64,000 bases of DNA from Pachyseris speciosa (taxonomy: Eukaryota > Cnidaria > Anthozoa > Scleractinia > Pachyseridae), in assembly GCA_016490735.1 (NCBI GenBank), contig JAEMWC010000080.1:1165001-1229000 (forward strand), in the 5' to 3' direction. Made by a program: the position numbers and the translations under genes. A model generated the notes under the pieces. The model saw only the letters and a program-made list of their open reading frames with translations, was not told where the DNA came from and ran no database searches. Position 1 is the first letter of the stretch. The number at the start of each line of letters is the position of its first letter. Below are positions 53,782 through 64,000 of the stretch, piece by piece.

Positions 53782-56477
53782 CTTTGGTGATTTCTACCGC
53801 TAAAAAGTGGCAAACAAACAAACACAAATAAAATACAGGGCATTACTCGTCGGTTCACTGTCGAATTGTTCGGGTATGCCCGTGTATTGACGATCTCTTA
53901 GGCAAGCCGTTTGAACACGATAACATTTTCGAGAATCAGAAAGGAAATGTTGAAGCGATGTTGAATGAAAGTATATAAAATCAACTTAAATTTGTTTCAA
54001 CATTATCTTTAATCAGTATTTTCCACACTTTCAATAATGTTGAACGAATGTTGAGGCAAATATTGAAACCGTTCTTAAAACTAATAATATAGAAAAACTG
54101 TATGTATATCACATCCAGTTCACCTGCTAAAGATGCGGAAGGTATTCGAGGCTGTCTGCAAACTGTCCTGTATTCTTCTAATAATAATATCTGAACTTCT
54201 AATTCAAATTTCAGTTAACGAGATTGCTAATATTTCCGTCGCCATTTTCTGAAATTTCCCCAATTTAGGAATATAAACAATCTTAAAATGACTAATACGT
54301 CAGTTACTGAAAGATTGCGCGCAATAGGAACCTATTATCATCGCCTGAAAAGGGTGGTTAAAGTTAAATGCCCGAAAATAACAAAAAACACCATAATCGA
54401 CGGTAATCCCCTTTTAACGGCCTTGCGGAAGATCAATTAATGAAAAGGTCTTAAGAGTTAACATTTTAGCGCTTAATGAACAATATCAGAGTTGTTTCAT
54501 GCTTTGCGTGCGAGCCGTGAATGCACTCCTATCTATTGAAAGGAAGACAAATACACAAAAGCACACAAAACACAATAATCCCCCTTTTACAGTAATAGCT
54601 TACCGAGAAAAGCCATTGAAGAAACATGAGTATTTCGGATGTATATGAACAATGAAAGAGTTGTTCGAAGCTTTTCTGTGGTGTATAGCCTTGTTCTATA
54701 GCATCAGTTTGTACCAGAGTTTTTACTTGTAAGAAAAGAGGAACTACATGTTTTGCTTTTAGGTTATTCATTGCACTTAATTTTAAAATAAAAACATGAT
54801 GAAATTAACTTTTCTTTTTGCTTTCGTTAATAGCACCTCCTTATTAAAGCTAGTAGTTGCTACAAGAAGCCAGAATTTGATTGCCGTATTTGTAATTTAT
54901 AGTTGTACGTTATTTACACAGGGATATCAGAGCTAGGTGCTGATTGGAAGCCCTTGTCAAAATAAAGTTATTTGTTTTATTGATGTTGAACAAGAATTAG
55001 CGCGTTCTCTCTACGACCACGAAAGGTAAATTTTAAAAAGATATAATGGATCTTCGCAGCTGTGAACGCAACTTCAACAGATTTTCCCATATTCACATGT
55101 AACAACTCAGCTATGTTGAACACATGGGAATAAAGAGTGGTCTTATGAGGAAAAAAATTAAAATTCTGTAAACTATAAAACACTGAACCTAATGGCTAAT
55201 AGGACTCACTTCCAATTGCGAGTTAGAAAGATAAACGATTTCGTAAGCGGTAGTAGCTTCCCAGTCTTCTAGGTTTTTTTTAAGTGTTGGTGTAAAGCGC
55301 TTCTCTGAGTATGAACAAGAGAGAATTGAGGACAAAAAGACAATTATATACAATTCTCAAACGGGAAAATTAAAGACCAGAAATAGCTTTGCGATATTCA
55401 AATACATATTCTAACAGCAAAATTTTCTAAGATTTCTAACAGCAAAACTGTGCCCTACCAGAAAAGAAGAAATGGCGCTCCTATCTCCAAAGCTGATGAA
55501 GCAAATGAATAGCTTATTTACAAAAACTAATCCTTTCTAATCTCGAGTTCAGTATTTCTGGCTTTCTGATTGGTCCAAACACCGAAAGCTAATTGCTTTT
55601 ATCTTTCACGGGCTTATATTTCTGTTGGTTGTCTTCAGTGCTCGCGGAACAAGAGAGGACACTGGTGCTTTTTGCTGTAAGTATGGTGTCACGCTGAGAT
55701 TTTTTGTGTGGGATACCTGTGGTATCCTGAAGTGATGTCATCGAGTTGTAATTCCGTTAATGCTGATGAGTTGCAAAGTTTGCAATGCATTGTGGGCAGT
55801 GTATCCTATACGTGTACCCGTTGGCTACCTATTTTTCTTGCCGTCGAGGAAGCATCAAAATCTAGTGTAATGTTCTGCAGTCATCAGTCAAGTCTGCTTT
55901 CTCTCTGTTTCACTATATAAAAAAAAGTATTTCAATTTCGTGGTAGAAATTTTCAAAGTGGAAGATGGCGCCGATAAAAGATTTTACTATCATGCATGGT
56001 TAATCCTTGGCTACCCTCTCCGGAAAGGAATCGGTATGTGTTCAAAAAAGAGCGCCAGCTCAAATCAGTAGCAAAAGCGAAGTGCTGTAGTAACAGGTTT
56101 TCCCAGTGACGAATTTATTCGAGCTGACACGTGATCATTATTGCTTGTGGCTGTGATTGGTACTTAAAGGACATGTTCAGAAATAATTAAAAACCGACGG
56201 TAGTTCTGCTGGCTGTGATTTACAACGAGGATTAGTTAAAATGAAAGATCCCTGTTTTACTTCGACAGAAGGAGTGTCAGAAGTAAGTGATCGGCATTTA
56301 ATTTTTGCGGATTGAGCAATCCGCAAAATCCGCAGAAATTACAACCCGCACTATTTTCATGTTACACGCCGGTAGTCCTGATAGCCGTCAACAGCGCGAA
56401 GAGACTGGAGCGAAGAGAAAAAAAGCGGGACGAGAACCCGTCAGGTTTCGCCAATCTCGCCGCGCTATCAGCGCCGG
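53782..56477. other. 5' flank of lyase 2 and AT-rich intergenic DNA
   Basis: No exon recognised. It includes a worn copy of a Harbinger-type repeat (53940-54072). Otherwise I see nothing definite. Confidence 0.4.
53940..54072. mobile_element. degenerate relative of the nested Harbinger MITE
   Basis: GAAATGTTGAAGCGATGTTG and GTTGAACGAATGTTGAGGCA, the TTCAACAT/ATGTTGAA iterations typical of the arms of the element at 40954-41768, without intact ends. Confidence 0.45.
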
Positions 56478-56650
56478 CTAGGCATGTCCCGAATGCCCTG
56501 GGCACGTTTTGAGCACTTTTTCGAATTTTGGAGCACTCTTTTACGTTTCCAGCACTCTTGAGCACTTTCTTGAATTCTGGGCAAAATTTGAGCAATTTGT
56601 TCGCATTTTGAGCAACATTTAAGCTTTTTTTTCCAATTTTCCACATATTT

Positions 56651-56683
<33 letters not shown>

Positions 56684-57158
56684 AAGCCGAGTTACCGTAT
56701 TGATTCGATTAAACGCCGCAGCGTTTATTAATTTTTTTTTATGATTTGAGAGCGGCGTTTATTGGAGGGCGGCGTTTATTTAAAATCCAGTTCATTTACA
56801 AACAATTGCAACTGAACGTTTCAATTTTTAAAAACAGAAACATGTTTTAGTGCTTGTCTGAAATGTCATTTATTTTATCGTTCTCACTTCGCTTTGATAG
56901 AATAATTAAGATTTGTTCCAAAAACATTGGTCTTTTACTTCTATGGTCACCTTTTAGACATTTGAAGGTTATGCTTTGATAAAACTAATTAAGAATATTT
57001 ATATCTATGCTAGGAAATAATTAAAAATTATGAGCAACTTTGAAGCACTATTTCTAAATTTCAAGCACTTTGTCAAAAATTCGAGCACTATTTGAGAAAT
57101 TTTTGCAATTATTTGAGCACTTTTTGGCGATTTTCCAGCGCAATCGGGGAATGCCTAG
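56478..57158. mobile_element. MITE-like element CTAGGCATGTCCC with GAGCACTTTTT iterations
   Basis: The ends CTAGGCATGTCCCGAAT and the inverse of CTAGGCATTCCCCGATT. Both flanks inside are repeats of GAGCACTTTTTCGAATTTT-like units. A foreign piece at about 56693-56785 is a fragment of another MITE (CCGTATTGATTCGATTAAAC, GGCGGCGTTTATT). Confidence 0.6.
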
Positions 57159-58068
57159 TTACCAGAGACAGGCCACAAAAGCAAATTTGATCGAGACAGC
57201 CGTTATCTTCACGTTTTCTAGCTGTCAAAAGCTAAAATTTTGTGTAGATTATAAGTTGAAAGTTCTTGTAAGTTACAATGCCGTGAAAGTCTACAAAACA
57301 ATTTAAGAATTGGTTCATGCGTCAGCATTCGTTCGTCAACGTTCGTTCATCAGCGTTCGTTCATGCGTAGTACGCCTCCCCCGCAGCAAATCTAGCTTCT
57401 TGAGTCCTCTCCAAATTTCCCCCGTGTTTCATATCTCGATGAACGCACAAAGCGGTAGTTAAATTGCATAAGCCAAGAGCTAATGCATAAGCCAATTGTT
57501 GTATAACATTTTCAAAGCGGCAGTTAAATTTAACGCGGACAGCATCAGCGTGTATCATGGGAATATGAAACACGCTAGCGTAATTGAGGAGGACTCGCAA
57601 AGTATCATTGACCATCAGCTTGTAAAGCTCCAGCTACAGGTCAGTTCAAAATTGTTATAAAACATTTGTTGGATGAACAATGTTAGAACGTGTAGCATGC
57701 ATGTTTGATGATGTTTGCTCAACATTTTTTGTTGGAAGAATGAAAGCTTCTTGAGTGCTCTCCAAACTTCCCAAGTGCTTCATATCTCGACGAACGCACA
57801 AAGCGGTAGTTTAAGTATTGGCTCTTTTTCCGGCTATTTTGTTTCTTCTGCTTCTGCTACGTTATCAGCGTGCACAATAGGAATATGAAACACGCTCGCG
57901 CAACTGAATTTGACTACACGAATTTATCAGCTATGTTATTAATAACTATCAGTTTTGTGCTAAAAGAGTGAGGCAACAAACACGCTACGCACAACGTATA
58001 TCCTTCGTTCTAAAAACGTGACGGCCACAAACACTCTTTACACAAAGTATATTCTTCCGTTATAAAAC
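57159..58068. other. interval with diverged short duplications
   Basis: CTTCTTGAGTCCTCTCCAAA... at 57397-57470 recurs, diverged, at 57747-57820. CAGCGTGTATCATGGGAATA... recurs similarly about 320 bases later. GTTCGTTCATCAGCGTTCG-type short repeats lie at 57325-57365. No gene seen. Confidence 0.55.
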
Positions 58069-58334
58069 CGTGACCAAGCAGAGCATAACGCCACAAAAAC
58101 GGAACACACAATATATATTGTTAATCTGCATTTGAATTAAGCGTGATCCGTGAACCGTTTCGTTTTGCGTGATGAATTCACCGGCTATTTTGTTTTGAAA
58201 CTCGTGACCAAGCAGAGCATAACGCCACAAAAACGGAACACACAATATATATTGTTAATCTGCATTTGAATTAAGCGTGATCCGTGAACCGTTTCGTTTT
58301 GCGTGATGAATTCACCGGCTATTTTGTTTTGAAA
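58069..58334. repeat. perfect 134-bp tandem duplication
   Basis: CGTGACCAAGCAGAGCATAA starts units at 58069 and 58203. The two units appear identical to the end of TATTTTGTTTTGAAA, implying a recent event or an assembly artefact. Confidence 0.92.
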
Positions 58335-58919
58335 ATGTACGTATTGTTTTCCAACGGCTGTGGTTCGGTTTTGACAGGACATGAACTTCATATGGGTCGA
58401 TAAAAGTCATAAAATTGACCACTAAAGGTTTTTGAACAAATATGTTAAGAACGTTTTAGGGCATCGCCGAAAAGAACGTTCAGCTTCAGCCCCCAAATTA
58501 AACGTTCTTATAAAAAAGAGTGTACATCATCTTTTGACGCGTATGCCGACAGACATGACAACCCTGGAAAGACTAGAAATCAAATTTATTTAATCGGCCA
58601 GTAACTCACGTGCTCTGTCATAAGTCTGATGCTGTAGTGACCTCTGGTTTGAAGTATTGAAACGTCTTTAAACAGATTTAAAGCGAACTCAAAAGACCTC
58701 GATGACCACCAGTCCGGGCCACCAGTTGGATGAGTACAGCGACGTTAGTGATTCAAGTGATTTGGAGAACGACTGCGAGGAATCGAAGGAAGTGTGGACA
58801 ACTTGTCATCGGCGTGCGAACTATTGGATATGGGGCGTTAGTGACTTTGGTATCTCTATTAAGGCAAATTTGAAGCTTATCTTGGTTAGTAATGCCTTCG
58901 CATGAAGCGACTGGGAGTA

Positions 58920-59240
58920 TTCCACCACTGCTAGTCCATCACGGGGTTAACCCCCAGCATTGTTCATCGATATCATTTATACATCTGAGTCACTTGTTGG
59001 TAGAGCACCGGAATACCGTGCAGGAGGTCGCGGGTTCAAACCCCGGCCGGACCAACTCTCAGGGTCTTTAAATAATCAAGCAGAAAGTGCTGCCTTTGTA
59101 ATGACACCTACAAACGGTTACACTTTCTAGTCTTCTCGGATAAGAAAGACAAACCGTAGCGGGTCCCGTCTCACAGAACTTTCAATTAATCCGACTCTGT
59201 GGGACGTAAAACAACCACAAAGGACGTAACAAATCTCTGG
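58920..59240 (+). mobile_element. tRNA-derived SINE with long body
   Basis: A-box-like TTGGTAGAGCACCGG and B-box-like CGGGTTCAAACCCC at about 58997-59045 are followed by a body (ACTCTCAGGGTCTTTAAATA, AGAAAGTGCTGCCTTTGTAA, GTGGGACGTAAAACAACC). The preceding CTAGTCCATCACGGGGTTAA segment is another piece commonly associated with dispersed repeats. The boundaries are approximate. Confidence 0.6.
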
Positions 59241-61587
59241 CAGTGACCACCCCTAGTGTCGATTTAGATGACCACTCGGTCGAAGAGCCAAACTCAGAGG
59301 ATAAACAGCTTAGAACAAGTGGAAATATTAATTCGTGATCGTCTCGAATTTCGCGTGAACGTGAAAGAATTTTGGACTATATTCGTGCCACGTGAAAAGG
59401 CCAAATATTATTACATGACTGAGTTTTACAAGGGGGTATAGGGGACCCTCTATTTAATTTTTATCCATGCATTTTGTACCTCAAAGATCGCGGCACAAGC
59501 AACGCAATCTTAACCGGGCGGTGGAAAAATAGATAAATATCTTTCTATAAAATGTTTCTATTCTGTTGTTAAGTCAGAAAAGATACCTCTTTTAAAAGAG
59601 GGAAGTCAAAAGTCGTGTTCTGAATGGCTAACTTATTTCCTTGATGATAGGCAATTTCCGGTAAGGGCAAACCAAAATGAAATAAAATCTGTAGGCATTA
59701 ATTTTTAAGTACCTTTTTAAGTGTTTGAAGTCTGTTTCAAGTGAATTTTTTCGTTAGCTTGAAGAATTTGATCTATTCGAATTCCTTAGCTGAAATTTTA
59801 ATTACCCGAAAATGTTAAGGAACAAAATCTTCCTTTGAGAAAATGTTAGGTGATAATAGAGATTAATTACAAGAATATCTTATTAATAAGTAAAATTAAG
59901 TACTAAATTCAATCCTACTATTAAATCTAAAGTATTGACAAGAATATTTATACTATAAAATATTCACACAGTTCTGTTCCTTTCTGTCCTTCACTCCTAC
60001 TGACCACTCCTTCCTGACACGTAACCGCATCGCCAAGCAAACACAATGAACTAACCGCAACTTTCCCAAATTACCTTTTCTTAAACTTGTTCATGATCAC
60101 AAACTTCTTCTTCTTCAAAATCCACTTTCGCTCTTTACTGCACACTTCTGTTCCTTGCTGACCTTCGTATCTTTCCACGGACGCCAAGGACACACTTCAG
60201 CTCACCCGACCGCCGTGAAGTAAGCTTTGTAACTGAGTTACTATGACTCTCCTCTGCACCTCTCTGGCTTAGGCGGCACCCGACTAGAGAATTTAGCCAC
60301 GAACGATGTCTCGCCTCTGCTAACGACTTTTAGCAGTGAATAAGCACTTCGTCTCGATCTCCTTCCTTAACTTCTTCTTCGCAAACCAAAACCTTTACCT
60401 TCGTGAGTTACACGCACCGGACGGAACCTTCTACCTTTTACATTCTTAATCTTGGTCTTTTTTTAGTTACATTTACACAAATACTTGCATGAAATGAATG
60501 AATAACGTGCTGCAATTATACTACAAATATGCACTCAAGGCCGGAATAATTCCATAATTACAATAGCAACTAAAGACTAGGTAAAGCAATTAGATGACAA
60601 AAATTAACACACAGTGTTACGTAACATATTATAGCTATGTACAGACATGTAAGCTAATTAAACAAAACTAATGAAATTGAAGAAAGTGTGGGAAAAATCC
60701 GTGGCTGCCCAAAACAGCAATTGCGACCTTTCCGAAAACCTGAGAGGCTATGATTTCTCCCTTGCGAATCTTTAAGGCCACGTCAGTTTCAGTTACGAAA
60801 ACCCCAGTGCACTCTTTAATCGACGCCAAAACCCTGAGGCGAACTCCCCTCCACCGAACAGATTTCTACCGAAATTTGCCGTTGGGTGCCCTTGACTTGT
60901 CTCTCTAGAACGCTTCTTAACAGGGTTCATTTGCCATGAATGTTGTTTGGCACTTTTTCATTTTGTTGATTTGTCGATCGCATTATCGCTTATGATATCC
61001 GTAAATAAATGTCTTACTAATCGTTTCTTTAGGAACTGGCTGACCTGCCCAAACGCGTTTGCATTAGCCAAAATCAATTTTCAGGATTCCTGTCCAAAAA
61101 AAAAAAAACTTACCAGACCAAGTACACGACGCTCCTTATGGCTTGCAGCTTGTGAAGTGTGTTCTGGTAGGTTGGACAGTGGATTTTAGTAGCTTGCGCA
61201 GAGCATTCTGGTAAAAAGCCACCAAAGGAAATCCAACGGCCGAACAGCGGCAAAGAATTCCATTGCCTGAAGCTAAACCTGAAACAGGACATATTTACGT
61301 GCCAGAAGTACGTGGACGATTGTTCCGAGTGGCTTTGAGGTTGATAAGTTATGCTCCAAGATGATAAGTTATGCTCGTTGTGGGAAACCAGAGATCAAAT
61401 GCACTTTGATTAAGTGAGCTGTGCTTCTTTACCTATAATAAAAGGTCCAAAATGGGCCAAAAACGAACAATTTAGTCTCTTATTTAATAATTAATACCCA
61501 ATTTACTTACAACTGACAAGTGGCCCATTTTAATTTGAACTGACAACTGATATTTGAACCGCCCATTCCAGACCCTCTAGCAAGGCA
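59241..61587. other. gene-poor interval with an interrupted hAT MITE
   Basis: Apart from the hAT MITE copy (59696-60894) I see no supportable gene. Confidence 0.4.
59696..60894. mobile_element. hAT MITE copy 2, interrupted by about 830 bp
   Basis: 59701-59855 and 60690-60894 match the two halves of the MITE at 37879-38316 (AAGTGTTTGAAGTCTGTTTC ... CGTTGGGTGCCC). The left terminal repeat is lost. The inserted 59856-60690 is AT-rich at both sides and pyrimidine-rich in the middle, with a TATA-like CTATAAAATATTC at about 59955. It could be a solo LTR, but no ends could be proven. Confidence 0.65.
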
Positions 61588-61919
61588 TTAATGGTTGAAA
61601 CTGAACGGGGAAAAAGTTTCCCTGACAATTTTTCCAACAAGCCTAAGTGCTTCATAAACATTACCGGCTACACTGCCAGCTTTCACGGGTGGCAACCCCA
61701 TACAGTTCAGTGTAACATAGTTATAAGTAGTTAACATCCAGCTATCCCGTAATAGTCGTTTTGGTCTGAAGTAGCGGATGGCACACTTCATATAGTTCAC
61801 TAAGTGTAACAAGACTGCTTTTCGATCATTCTCTTCCTGTCGGATTATGGCTATTCCCAGTTCTCTAACCCGACTGAAGCACCACTTTTCTGTCCTCTTA
61901 TGTCGGCGCTCGCTACAAC
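61588..61919 (-). CDS. possible exon, unknown protein
   Basis: On the minus strand a good acceptor (GATTTCCTGTAG) is followed by 110 open codons to a stop: CSERRHKRTEKWCFSRVREL, LGIAIIRQEENDRKAVLLHL, VNYMKCAIRYFRPKRLLRDS, NYVTLNCMGLPPVKAGSVAG, ALRLVGKIVRETFSPF. The composition looks protein-like and basic, with no domain I recognise. It would be a terminal exon of a gene continuing toward higher coordinates, but I could not find a matching upstream exon before 64000. A decayed transposon frame is an alternative. Confidence 0.28.
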
Positions 61920-64000
61920 CTACAGGAAATCGAAGTCCTCCACTGCTTCATGCCTGTCACCGTAATGACAAACTAATTGTAGAAATTCAATTTCAATTCA
62001 ATGAAAATTGAGGTGAAACGTTTTATTTGCATCATATTTTGTTTGAATATTCGGTGTTTTCAAAGTGATTATGACACGTTGCAAGAATATGAGACGATTC
62101 TATGGGACAGGCATCATTCGTTCACTTTCTTGTTTTGTTTTTCTTTTTTCAATTTGCGAAAAGTTTTTGACGTTGGTAGCAGGTTATGATGCCTAAGCTG
62201 AATAAATCTAATGCGCAAAAGTTTAGGTACGCTTGGAATGCTAGGACCTAATATTGTAGTAACTTGTAGGGTGTACTTGCAGTCGAAGATCTGTCTGTCA
62301 AGCCCGGCCAGGGTGGGGGAGGGGTAGCTGGATACCAACATACCCGGTTTTTTTCCCCTAAGATACCAATATACCTTAAAAATGTAAAACGTGTGATACT
62401 TAGTACCTAAAATTATCCTGAAGCATTTAATTCATGTCTGTATACCGAATACCTAAAATTCAGGAACAACCAGATGCTTTATACCGAGTTGTAACATTAA
62501 AATACCATATACCTGAATTAAAATGGCTCTAGGAACCGTATACCCAAGACCCCTGGCCGGCCTGATCTGTGGGGGAGGGGTGATTGGGAGGCGCAAGTAA
62601 TATCTGCTTGAGACAAACAGCTCCCGCTAGGACCTCGTTCCCGACATCGCGGTCTATCAAATCCAGATATTTAAACGGTAGACTTAGCAAGGTATTTTAT
62701 AATTGAAAGATCATTTAAGGTTTTGGGCATGATAATTATAGAGGAGTGCGGGATTGCAAAGCTCCTGCAAGAAGATTTTTTAGTTTTACCGGAAACATTT
62801 CAGTGTCGTCGCGCTTCCCCTTTCGTCTCCGTTACACTCGCCAGACCCTAGCTCGACCACAACTACGCGTCTTATCTTAAGCGCTATCAAACAAAGAGAT
62901 ATCAGTTGTTTGGATAGGGACTCTGAATTGCCGCAAGATATGTCCCTAAAATTAATTTAGGGCTGGTTATATGATGATCCCAGTTATTTGCTTTTTTTAA
63001 ATTTAAATCTTGACATGCTTGTTGACAGTGTAAAGTAACTTTTCTCGACCTACCCTCTCATAAACGTGATTTCTATCGGCAGCGTCCCTCATTTTCTCTT
63101 GGCCGCGTTTAATGATGTTGCACCTTACAAAGCTGACATGTGCTCTCGCGACTATCTACTCTAAGTCGAGTTTCGCTAAAAGAATAAAAAGGTTGTTTGG
63201 ATCGCGGCTCCCGGTAGACACACGATCAAGCGAGACCGATAAAATAGTGGGGAAGTTTTGATGGGTAACAAGTATATGTAAACAATCTGATCGAAAGGTA
63301 GCTCTGAAGTAGGCATTGATAGACTGCAATCGACAAGCACTTACTTTCATTCATTTGCTATAGTGACACCTTTAATTCTTGGTAACAGATGACAGGAGTT
63401 ATTACAATACTAAGATCGTTCTACAGCATTTACAAATACATAGCAAGCATCTACAGAGCAGAAATTAGAAAGAAGCAAATTTAAAAGAAACTTCCAGTGC
63501 GGGCTGCCTTTTAATCCTTTTCGGTGATAGGTTTTGACTTCGTTGCCAATTTTATTGTCATGTTTGTCAGTTTAATCCAGTATTTGGTAGATAACATGAT
63601 TATATTTGTGGCTTCTATGTTTTTAAATATCGTCTACTTTTAATTTAGTGCTTTTTTCAACAGCTATGTCGACTGACACAAAAATGTTTCTAAGCTTACT
63701 TACTTGTTTATAGGTGTACTGTTCAAGCTATCTATGTGCAATCTATGTGACCTTTCCCATGAGCTCCTGCAAGTAGACAAAACCTACAAAACACCCTTTG
63801 AGAAAGCTCCTACCCCAGGCCCACTCTTACTCGATGTTTCGACAATTCAAAATTGTAATACGGTTGTTCAGTTGAAATTGCGAATATAGTTCGTTAATTA
63901 AGCGACTGCCGCATGAAAAGTGCTCGCTGACATACGAGTGAATTCAGATAAACTGGAAGGATGACCTCCGGAATGACAGTCCACGCACGCGCGATACAAA
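61920..64000. other. right end of window, no gene supported
   Basis: Short frames only. A MITE-like repeat lies at 62303-62562. Nothing else recognisable. Confidence 0.4.
62303..62562. mobile_element. MITE-like element with CCCGGCCAGGG ends and ATACCNATATACC repeats
   Basis: The left CCCGGCCAGGGTGGGG is mirrored by CCCTGGCCGG at the right. The interior is made of variants of ATACC(A/G)ATATACC. Confidence 0.55.

Noticed and set aside
58060..58391. Two near-identical minus frames (NKIAGEFITQNETVHG)
   Set aside because: They are the same 134-bp duplicated DNA read twice; no independent coding evidence.
1..64000. CRISPR arrays, operons or prophage-like modules
   Set aside because: No regularly spaced direct repeats with unique spacers and no tightly packed gene strings. 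The architecture is eukaryotic throughout.

Overview
The window looks like nuclear DNA of an anthozoan cnidarian, most likely a reef coral. Protein-coding genes are split into exons with GT/AG junctions. Introns and intergenic DNA are AT-rich and packed with short inverted-repeat transposons, tRNA-derived SINEs and a Penelope-like retroelement of a kind common in coral genomes. The species assignment is inference; nothing here names it. No operons, prokaryotic promoters or CRISPR arrays were seen.

Layout. (1) 1.5-10.7 kb, minus: the 5' part of an APAF-1 homologue, with two similar CARD domains in tandem, the NB-ARC ATPase, the helical region and the first two WD40 repeats. The rest of the WD40 propeller lies left of position 1. 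(2) 16.9-19.7 kb, minus: an intronless 945-residue nuclear-type protein with 23-residue STPR-like basic repeats and an AT-hook-like motif. (3) 21.3-29.4 kb, plus: PACSIN/syndapin (F-BAR, NPF, SH3), divergent from (2), with a possible 525-nt cassette exon. (4) 36.2-44.0 kb: a nest of mobile DNA. Two Penelope-like element copies lie head to head with their 3' ends outward. Each carries GIY-YIG coding sequence and a hammerhead-ribozyme-like motif near its outer end, and a PIF/Harbinger-type element with TTA target duplications sits inside one. (5) 45.8-53.8 kb: two convergent genes for bacterial-type PLP-dependent beta-eliminating lyases (tryptophanase / tyrosine phenol-lyase family). (6) 53.8-64 kb: repeats, tandem duplications and SINEs, with one weak candidate exon.

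The genes do not form one pathway. APAF-1 acts in the apoptosome, PACSIN in membrane curvature and endocytosis, and the STPR protein is probably nuclear. The lyase pair is the most unusual content: a bacterial-type catabolic enzyme, intron-bearing and duplicated, with a backbone resembling tyrosine phenol-lyase but tryptophanase-like residues at two or three of the specificity positions. The other main points of interest are the tandem CARD exons of APAF-1 and the inverted Penelope pair. Exon boundaries were read by eye from splice consensus, phase and recalled family similarity; no transcript or database search was available.
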